Source of the DNA: Trichomonas vaginalis G3
Taxonomy: Eukaryota; Parabasalia; Trichomonadida; Trichomonadidae
Direction: 5' to 3'
Length of the DNA: 64,000 bases
NCBI RefSeq assembly: GCF_026262505.1
Contig: NC_067208.1
Span: 2,108,001 to 2,172,000 of the forward strand
A program made the position numbers and the translations under genes. Each line of letters opens with the position of its first letter. Position 1 is the stretch's first letter. Positions 56,519 through 64,000 of this stretch are shown piece after piece. The notes beneath the pieces were generated by a model that did not search any database, was not told where the DNA came from, and was given only the letters and a program-made list of their open reading frames with translations.

Positions 56519-57346
56519 GTACTTATTTCTCTCCTCAAGTCCTTTAGTGTGAAAGTGTCTCTAAGTTCTATTTCAAGCAATTCATTTACACATCCTTTGC
56601 AATACTTCTCTATAAAATATTTCTGTCGTTCTTTACTAAGTTTCTTAACAGCTCTGAAGAACCATGTGTTTTGACTCAAACATCCTTCACAACTTCTCTC
56701 ATTCATTCCTAGTTCTTTCATGTCATTATCTTCAACCTCTATGGTCTCATTGACTAAGGTCAAAGGGTTCTTAGTCATTGCTGGTCTTATCTGAAACAAT
56801 GTTTGTGCAACAGGTTTAACTAGTTCAGCAACGTCCTTCCTTAATATGAATAGCTGTTTCCACTCATCTTTGCTAACAGTTCTTTCATAACCACTGACAG
56901 TAATGATTTCATTTGCTGACTTTAGACACTTATGTTCTATCATTTGTATTGCTTTTGTGTAAGGCTTTCGTGAGCATAGGTTGTATATGTCATTCCTGCA
57001 ATGTTCATTCATGCCAATAGTACTAAATCCTTTCTTTGCTGTTGAGTGCATAATATCCATTAGTTCCTGTGTTCGTATTGCTGTCTCATAAAATACAACA
57101 AGACCTTTGTCATCTATGACGTACTTACCGAAAACATTGCTTATATTCTTTAACCATGAAATAACATCTTCATTCATGCTGTCAAACATGAAGTAAGGTC
57201 TTACATACTCTTCACTTATAAGATACTCCACAAAATACTTGTTAAGCTCTATGTCCTCGTGAGCGATTTCATTAGGTTTGATATTAGTTCCTTTTGTCAT
57301 TGCTGTCATGTACTTCACTCTCATAGTTCCTTTCAATAGCGTTACG
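55196..57346. repeat. Left arm of a >2.1-kb inverted repeat
   Basis: This arm is nearly identical, in inverted orientation, to 61857-64000. Visible differences are a Lys/Arg codon change and a 2-bp indel at the gene junction. The match stops at the edge of the satellite array. Confidence 0.85.
56515..57324 (-). CDS. Helicase-partner protein with CxxC pairs, 269 aa
   Basis: The ATG at 57324 (start MRVKYMTAM) is chosen since the open frame upstream to 57390 is encoded by satellite repeat units. The C-terminal part has SCEGC and, 28 residues on, YCKGC, a likely zinc-binding pair. No primase motif could be identified with certainty. Direct overlap with the SF3 helicase, and fusion to it in the inverted copy, suggests it is the N-terminal half of a D5-like primase-helicase. 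Confidence 0.6.
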   Translation of the reverse strand: MRVKYMTAMTKGTNIKPNEIAHEDIELNKYFVEYLISEEYVRPYFMFDSMNEDVISWLKNISNVFGKYVIDDKGLVVFYETAIRTQELMDIMHSTAKKGFSTIGMNEHCRNDIYNLCSRKPYTKAIQMIEHKCLKSANEIITVSGYERTVSKDEWKQLFILRKDVAELVKPVAQTLFQIRPAMTKNPLTLVNETIEVEDNDMKELGMNERSCEGCLSQNTWFFRAVKKLSKERQKYFIEKYCKGCVNELLEIELRDTFTLKDLRREIST

Positions 57347-60300
57347 ATGAAATCATGACAAAGCATTACGATGAAATCTTGACAAAGCATTACGATGAAA
57401 TCTTGACAAAGTGTTTACGTTTAGTTTCGATGCAGTTTGACAAAACATTTACGAAGAAGTTTTGACAAAACATTTACGTTTAGTTTCGATGCAGTTCGAC
57501 AAAACATTTACGAAGAAATCATGACAAAACATTTACGTTTAGTTTCGATGCAGTTTGACAAAACATTTACGAAGAAGTTTTGACAAAGCATTTACGAAGA
57601 AGTCATGACAAAACATATACGAAGAAGTCTTGACAAAGTGTTTACGAAGAAGTCTTGACAAAGTGTTTACGAAGAAGTTTATACAAAGTGTTTACGTTTA
57701 GTTTCGATGCAGTTTGACAAAATATTTACGTTTAGTTTCGATGCAGTTTGACAAAACATTTACGAAGAAGTCATGACAAAACATATACGAAGAAGTCTTG
57801 ACAAAGTGTTTACGAAGAAGTCTTGACAAAGTGTTTACGAAGAAGTTTATACAAAGTGTTTACGTTTAGTTTCGATGCAGTTTGACAAAACATTTATGTT
57901 TAGTTTCGATGCAGTTTGACAAAACATTTACGAAGAACTCATGACAAAGTGTTTACGTTTAGTTTCGATGCAGTTTGACAAAACATTTACGAAGATGTTT
58001 ATACAAAACATTTACGACGAAGTCATGACAAAACATTTACGAAGAACTCATGACAAAGTGTTTACGTTTAGTTTCGATGCAGTTTGACAAAACATTTACG
58101 AAGAACTCATGACAAAGTGTTTACGTTTAGTTTCGATGCAGTTTGACAAAACATTTACTAAGATGTTTATACAAAACATTTACGACGAAGTCATGACAAA
58201 ACATTTACGAAGAACTCATGACAAAGTGTTTACGTTTAGTTTCGATGCAGTTTGACAAAACATTTACGAAGAACTCATGACAAAGTGTTTACGTTTAGTT
58301 TCGATGCAGTTTGACAAAACATTTACGAAGAAGTTTATACAAAACATTTACGACGAAGTCATGACAAAACATTTACGAAGAACTCATGACAAAGTGTTTA
58401 CGTTTAGTTTCGATGCAGTTTGACAAAACATTTACGAAGAACTCATGACAAAGTGTTTACGTTTAGTTTCGATGCAGTTTGACAAAACATTTACTAAGAT
58501 GTTTATACAAAACATTTACGACGAAGTCATGACAAAACATTTACGAAGAACTCATGACAAAGTGTTTACGTTTAGTTTCGATGCAGTTTGACAAAACATT
58601 TACGAAGAACTCATGACAAAGTGTTTACGTTTAGTTTCGATGCAGTTTGACAAAACATTTACGAAGATGTTTTGACAAAGTGTTTATGTTTAGTTTCGAT
58701 GCAGTTTGACAAAACATTTACGAAGAACTCATGACAAAGTGTTTATGTTTAGTTTCGATGCAGTTTGACAAAACATTTACGAAGAAGTTTATACAAAACA
58801 TTTACGACGAAGTCATGACAAAACATTTACGAAGAACTCATGACAAAGTGTTTACGTTTAGTTTCGATGCAGTTTGACAAAACATTTACGAAGAACTCAT
58901 GACAAAGTGTTTATGTTTAGTTTCGATGCAGTTTGACAAAACATTTACGAAGAACTCATGACAAAGTGTTTACGTTTAGTTTCGATGCAGTTTGACAAAA
59001 CATATACGATGAAATCATGACAAAGCATTTACGAAGAAGTTTTGACAAAACATATACGAAGAAGTCATGACAAAACATATACGAAGAAGTCTTGACAAAG
59101 TGTTTACGAAGAAGTCTTGACAAAGTGTTTACGAAGAAGTTTATACAAAGTGTTTACGTTTAGTTTCGATGCAGTTTGACAAAACATTTACGAAGAACTC
59201 ATGACAAAGTGTTTATGTTTAGTTTCGATGCAGTTTGACAAAACATTTACGAAGAACTCATGACAAAGTGTTTACGTTTAGTTTCGATGCAGTTTGACAA
59301 AACATATACGATGAAATCATGACAAAGCATTTACGAAGAAGTTTTGACAAAACATATACGAAGAAGTCATGACAAAACATATACGAAGAAGTCTTGACAA
59401 AGTGTTTACGAAGAAGTCTTGACAAAGTGTTTACGAAGAAGTTTATACAAAGTGTTTACGTTTAGTTTCGATGCAGTTTGACAAAACATTTACGAAGAAG
59501 TTTTGACAAAACATATACGACGAAGTTTTGACAAAACATTTACGATGAAATCTTGACAAAGTCATAACAAAACATTTACGAAGAAGTCATGACAAAACAT
59601 TTACGAAGAAATCATGACAAAGCATTTACGTTTAGTTTCGATACAGTTTGACAAAACATATACGATGAAATCATGACAAAGCATTTACGAAGAAGTTTTG
59701 ACAAAGCATTTACGAAGAAGTCATGACAAAACATATACGAAGAAGTCTTGACAAAGTGTTTACGAAGAAGTCTTGACAAAGTGTTTACGAAGAAGTCTTG
59801 ACAAAGTGTTTACGAAGAAGTTTATACAAAGTGTTTACGTTTAGTTTCGATGCAGTTTGACAAAACATTTACGAAGAAGTTTATACAAAACATATACGAC
59901 GAAGTTTTGACAAAACATTTACGATGAAATCTTGACAAAGTCATAACAAAACATTTACGAAGAAGTCATGACAAAACATTTACGAAGAAATCATGACAAA
60001 GCATTTACGTTTAGTTTCGATACAGTTTGACAAAACATATACGATGAAATCATGACAAAGCATTTACGAAGAAGTTTTGACAAAACATATACGAAGAAGT
60101 CATGACAAAGTGTTTACGAAGAAGTCTTGACAAAGTGTTTACGAAGAAGTTTATACAAAGTGTTTACGTTTAGTTTCGATGCAGTTTGACAAAACATTTA
60201 CGAAGAAGTTTTGACAAAACATATACGACGAAGTTTTGACAAAACATTTACGATGAAATCTTGACAAAGTCATAACAAAACATTTACGAAGAAGTCATGA

Positions 60301-60905
60301 CAAAACATTTACGAAGAAATCATGACAAAGCATTTACGTTTAGTTTCGATACAGTTTGACAAAACATATACGATGAAATCATGACAAAGCATTTACGAAG
60401 AAGTTTTGACAAAGCATTTACGAAGAAGTCATGACAAAACATATACGAAGAAGTCTTGACAAAGTGTTTACGAAGAAGTCTTGACAAAGTGTTTACGAAG
60501 AAGTTTATACAAAGTGTTTACGTTTAGTTTCGATGCAGTTTGACAAAACATTTACGAAGAAGTTTATACAAAACATTTACGACGAAGTCATGACAAAACA
60601 TTTACGAAGAACTCATGACAAAGTGTTTACGTTTAGTTTCGATGCAGTTTGACAAAACATTTACGAAGATGTTTTGACAAAGTGTTTATGTTTAGTTTCG
60701 ATGCAGTTTGACAAAACATTTACGACGAAGTCATAACAAAACATTTACGATGAAATCTTGACAAAGTCATAACAAAACATTTACGAAGAAGTCTTGACGA
60801 AGTCATGACAAAACATTTACGTTTAGTTTCGATGCAGTTTGACAAAACATTTACGAAGAAGTTTTGATAAAACATTTACGAAGAAGTCTTGACGAAGTGT
60901 TTTAC
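57347..60905. repeat. 3.6-kb satellite array of 25- and 34-bp modules
   Basis: The array alternates a 25-bp module (ACAAAACATTTACGAAGAAG plus TCATG or variants) and a 34-bp module (ACAAAGTGTTTACG, then TTTAGTTTCGATGCAGTTTG). Higher-order repeats are present: the marker GTTTATACAAAACATTTACG recurs at 57997, 58165, 58333 and 58501, a period of exactly 168 bp. A longer 330-380-bp order is marked by GATACAGTTTGAC at 59639, 60019 and 60349. No genes or unique spacers occur. Confidence 0.9.
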
Positions 60906-61068
60906 GCTCATTTTGACACGTTCATTAGTGTTTGAAGCAAGTTGAAGAATGTCGACAGTTAGAAAGTTGCTCGGTTCTATATGAAGTTAGTGTCTATGTT
61001 ATACAGTAATGTTAGTCATGAATGTTTGTCCTAAGTGTTGGCGTTAGTGTTGAAAAATAATGTTTGTC
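60906..61068. other. Short gene-free junction after the array
   Basis: The last module ends in TTTTACGCTCATTTTGACAC. The rest holds several GTTAGTGTT/AATGTTAGT motifs like those of element termini. No gene is seen. Confidence 0.4.
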
Positions 61069-61773
61069 CTACATGAAGCCGTACAAGCGTTTGAATTTGT
61101 TTATGAATAAAATTACACTCTTGTTTTCTGTATCTATCATACAAACATAAGCAGCACCTGTTTTTGTAAAGTTTATATGAAGTTTTCGATAGTTAGGACC
61201 TGTATAATAATAGAATGCGTCTTCATTCTCAACATAGTAGTAGAACTCAAACGAATGCTTACCATAATCTGTTATTTCAACAGCTTCGTCAGATATTTCA
61301 TCAACGAACTCATAAACTATATCGCCATACTTGCTTTTATTTCTATTGTTTTCAGATCTAGAACACCAACGAAGGTTTGAGATTCTGTTGTCCGTTCTAT
61401 CATGATTTATATGGTCTATTTCTTTCAAATTGTTTGGATTTTCAATCCACTGTTCTGCAATAATTTTATGCTTTAAATGCATTTTGTTGTTTAAACTAAG
61501 CACAATATAACCATAATTATTTAAGCATTCACTCATAATATGTTTGTCTTTCTTTCGACGAATAGTAAAAGGATATGTCGTACAAATCTCATAATCTTCA
61601 TGATTTCTCAATGTTTCCCATTGAGTTTGTTCCCCACTAACGTTCTCATTGACGTCTTCAATATCTTCTTCCTCACTGAACTCGTCAATATTTTCACTAG
61701 CTCCTTCTGTAATGTTTTCATCGGCATTGTCATTGACTTCTTCTGTAATGTTAGATGTTGTTGTTTCGCTCAT
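61069..61773 (-). CDS. NUMOD4/HNH endonuclease with acidic N-terminus, 234 aa
   Basis: Residues 1-50 are very acidic (Asn/Glu/Asp-rich). A NUMOD4-like part follows (WETLRNHEDYEIC), then the HNH core with IIAEQWIENPNNL, DHIN at 120-123 and NRISNLRWCSRSEN. The C-terminal 90 residues match those of 8975-9559, including FYYYTGPNYRKLH. It lies inside the inverted-repeat spacer beside the satellite. A homing, nicking or recombination role would fit; none is shown. Confidence 0.85.
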   Translation of the reverse strand: MSETTTSNITEEVNDNADENITEGASENIDEFSEEEDIEDVNENVSGEQTQWETLRNHEDYEICTTYPFTIRRKKDKHIMSECLNNYGYIVLSLNNKMHLKHKIIAEQWIENPNNLKEIDHINHDRTDNRISNLRWCSRSENNRNKSKYGDIVYEFVDEISDEAVEITDYGKHSFEFYYYVENEDAFYYYTGPNYRKLHINFTKTGAAYVCMIDTENKSVILFINKFKRLYGFM

Positions 61774-61856
61774 GTTCTTTCACTAATGTTAAAAAGTTAT
61801 GTTGTACGAATTTTGAACAGAATTTAGAGCAGTTATGAAACAATGAAGTATTTTTA

Positions 61857-64000
61857 CGCTATTGAAAGGAACTATGAGAGTGAAGTACATGACAGCAATG
61901 ACAAAAGGAACTAATATCAAACCTAATGAAATCGCTCACGAGGACATAGAGCTTAACAAGTATTTTGTGGAGTATCTTATAAGTGAAGAGTATGTAAGAC
62001 CTTACTTCATGTTTGACAGCATGAATGAGGATGTTATTTCATGGTTAAAGAATATAAGCAATGTTTTCGGTAAGTACGTCATAGATGACAAAGGTCTTGT
62101 TGTATTTTATGAGACAGCAATACGAACACAGGAACTAATGGATATTATGCACTCAACAGCAAAGAAAGGATTTAGTACTATTGGCATGAATGAACATTGC
62201 AGGAATGACATATACAACCTATGCTCACGAAAGCCTTACACAAAAGCAATACAAATGATAGAACATAAGTGTCTAAGGTCAGCAAATGAAATCATTACTG
62301 TCAGTGGTTATGAAAGAACTGTTAGCAAAGATGAGTGGAAACAGCTATTCATATTAAGGAAGGACGTTGCTGAACTAGTTAAACCTGTTGCACAAACATT
62401 GTTTCAGATAAGACCAGCAATGACTAAGAACCCTTTGACCTTAGTCAATGAGACCATAGAGGTTGAAGATAATGACATGAAAGAACTAGGAATGAATGAG
62501 AGAAGTTGTGAAGGATGTTTGAGTCAAAACACATGGTTCTTCAGAGCTGTTAAGAAACTTAGTAAAGAACGACAGAAATATTTTATAGAGAAGTATTGCA
62601 AAGGATGTGTAAATGAATTGCTTGAAATAGAACTTAGAGACACTTTCACACTAAAGGACTTGAGGAGAAATAAGTACATGAGTGAAGAAGGTATTGACAT
62701 AGCTAGTGTTATAAATGACTTAAGAAGATGTGTTGTCGTTATTGACGGAGCACGTATGACATATCTAGTGAAAGATTATGATGGAATACGAGACACAACA
62801 ACACTTGTGTCAGTAGATAGCAAGGAATTCAATAAGCTCATGAAGAGTGTTTATGTAGGACGTATTGAAGAGAAGGATGTGAACGCACTGATGATTTATG
62901 AAGCGGGTCAGAACAAGAACTATCTTATGAAGTCAGGCATGAGATTCTTTGACGAAAGAGATGACATTTACAGCTATTTCAGAGGATATGAGTATGAGGT
63001 ACTGAATGAAGTAGATGAAAGCGTTATTGAAGGATATTTGAAACATGTTCACGATGTCATATGTAATGAGGATGAAGAGCTTTATGAGTATGTTTTGAAC
63101 TGGTTCGCCTACATCGTTCAAAATCCTTGTGGAAAGACTGGAACAGTACTTTTGTTAACAGGAAAGCAAGGAACTGGTAAGAATGTACTTAGTAATGTTC
63201 TATGCGAGCTCATTAGCAAGTACGCCAACAATAATATAACGGCAATAGAGAATGTGGTTGGTAGATTCAATGCTGCTATTGAGAACATGAAGCTCATCGT
63301 ATGCAATGAACTAAGCTCATGCGATACGTCTAAGGTCATGAACCACGACGCACTAAAGTCAATAGTAACAGAGACTCAGTTGGACTTAAATCAGAAGTGT
63401 CAGCCAGTAAGAAAGATAGAGAATGTTTGTAATATCATCATGATATCTAACAACTTCAACTCAGTAAAGATTGACAAAGACGACAGAAGATTTGTTGTCA
63501 TTGACGTAAGCAGCAGATACAAAGGAAATTACGAATATTTCTCAAATCTCATTGAAAGCTTTAATGAAGAGTTTTATTCAAACTTACTGACGTACTTCAT
63601 GAAGAAAGATTTAAGTGAATTTGATGTAAGGAAGATACCATTCACCGGGGCTAAACAAGAACTCATCGAAATGAACAAAACACCTTACCAAATGTTTTAT
63701 GAGGAGTTCTATGAAAAGTTTGTATCCGGATGGAATTGTACAGAGTGCTACAGAAGATATAAAGAATTTGTGAAGGAGAATGAATTCTTTGCATGTAGTT
63801 CAAATGTATTTGGTGGCAAGATGAGAGAATTTGTGAAGAGAAGTAGAAAGCGAGACGGTTCTGCAAGAAGTTATATTTACGAAGCAAGTATGATATTAGA
63901 AGGTCGTGGAAAGAAAGAAACAGTGAATTATGAGGAAGTGCTTGAAAAATTCATGGAGTACATGGGAAGCAATATAACATACAACAAAGACATATACAGT
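61857..64000. repeat. Right arm of the long inverted repeat (cut by window end)
   Basis: Mirror image of 55196-57346. It starts at the CTATTGAAAGGAAC shared with the left arm and runs to the window edge, so its true length is unknown. Confidence 0.85.
61874..64000 (+). CDS. Fused partner-SF3 helicase (primase-helicase-like), partial
   Basis: One open frame of at least 709 codons starts with MRVKYMTAM. It reads through the point where the left arm has a stop and continues in phase into the helicase, whose Met is at 62678. The change is a loss of two bases at about 62668 (GAGAAAT instead of GAGAGAAAT). All helicase motifs follow: GKQGTGKN, LIVCNEL, NIIMISNN. D5-like primase-helicases of large DNA viruses are single proteins, so the fused form may be the ancestral one. 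The C-terminus lies outside the window. Confidence 0.8.
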   Translation, partial: MRVKYMTAMTKGTNIKPNEIAHEDIELNKYFVEYLISEEYVRPYFMFDSMNEDVISWLKNISNVFGKYVIDDKGLVVFYETAIRTQELMDIMHSTAKKGFSTIGMNEHCRNDIYNLCSRKPYTKAIQMIEHKCLRSANEIITVSGYERTVSKDEWKQLFILRKDVAELVKPVAQTLFQIRPAMTKNPLTLVNETIEVEDNDMKELGMNERSCEGCLSQNTWFFRAVKKLSKERQKYFIEKYCKGCVNELLEIELRDTFTLKDLRRNKYMSEEGIDIASVINDLRRCVVVIDGARMTYLVKDYDGIRDTTTLVSVDSKEFNKLMKSVYVGRIEEKDVNALMIYEAGQNKNYLMKSGMRFFDERDDIYSYFRGYEYEVLNEVDESVIEGYLKHVHDVICNEDEELYEYVLNWFAYIVQNPCGKTGTVLLLTGKQGTGKNVLSNVLCELISKYANNNITAIENVVGRFNAAIENMKLIVCNELSSCDTSKVMNHDALKSIVTETQLDLNQKCQPVRKIENVCNIIMISNNFNSVKIDKDDRRFVVIDVSSRYKGNYEYFSNLIESFNEEFYSNLLTYFMKKDLSEFDVRKIPFTGAKQELIEMNKTPYQMFYEEFYEKFVSGWNCTECYRRYKEFVKENEFFACSSNVFGGKMREFVKRSRKRDGSARSYIYEASMILEGRGKKETVNYEEVLEKFMEYMGSNITYNKDIYS

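Noticed and set aside
57325-57390. Upstream extension of the 269-aa helicase-partner gene
   Set aside because: The extra codons are satellite modules and are not conserved in the inverted copy, whose frame starts at the MRVKYM methionine.
57347-60905. CRISPR array
   Set aside because: Repeats are contiguous modules without unique spacers, no cas genes are present, and the setting is eukaryotic.
57347-60905. Telomere or subtelomere repeat
   Set aside because: Units are 25 and 34 bp, do not resemble short G-rich telomere units, and are followed by genes on both sides.

Overview
The window looks like nuclear DNA of a trichomonad, most likely Trichomonas vaginalis. It is dominated by Maverick/Polinton elements, the giant virus-like DNA transposons that fill that genome: protein-primed family B DNA polymerase, retroviral-type c-integrase, A32/FtsK-HerA-like packaging ATPase, superfamily 3 helicases, double-jelly-roll major capsid and penton-like minor capsid candidates, phage-like fibres, KilA-N, T5orf172, NUMOD4/HNH and D12 methylase accessories. 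Between the elements lies about 11 kb of very AT-rich host DNA with one intact Rab-type GTPase. No intron was recognised. Species assignment is inference; element identity is well supported by motifs.

Layout. (1) 1-20549, Maverick A, its left end just outside the window: penton-like, ATPase, small genes, penton-like, collagen/fibre gene, integrase, 312-aa protein, HNH, KilA-N, small genes, frameshifted DNA polymerase B, penton-like, decayed major capsid gene, terminal small genes, right end at 20549. (2) 20550-31021, a second element: capsid gene, penton-like, SF3 helicase, ATPase, KilA-N, T5orf172, ending at a 25-N assembly gap. (3) 31047-37043, the end of a third element, an inverted and decayed copy of the block at 1-3420. 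Its end is fused to a truncated integrase. (4) 37044-42050, remains of a fourth element: integrase tail, fibre, penton-like, amphipathic peptide, D12 methylase. (5) 42186-52640, host DNA with foldback clusters, a host gene split by a TA-flanked insertion, a Rab gene and tandem repeats. (6) 52645-53293, a GC-richer DDE transposase fragment. (7) 53294-64000, a fifth Maverick: two small terminal genes, a primase/helicase pair, a 3.6-kb satellite array, an HNH gene, then a near-identical inverted copy of the primase/helicase locus in which the two genes are fused.

Together the genes describe a virus-like element: replication (polymerase, SF3 helicase), integration (integrase), virion assembly (ATPase, capsid, penton-like, fibres, small amphipathic and membrane proteins) and accessory nucleic-acid functions. 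I found no convincing adenovirus-type protease. Many genes are frameshifted, so most copies look dead.

The signals least explained by known Maverick biology are noncoding. There are nine copies of an AGATCT-centred palindrome whose flanking iterons co-vary with it, terminal hairpins with covarying stems next to an ATACTAAC end, GC-rich triloop double hairpins present in one copy and cleanly absent from its duplicate, divergent promoters of only 16-18 bp, and a satellite with a 168-bp higher-order period enclosed by long inverted repeats.
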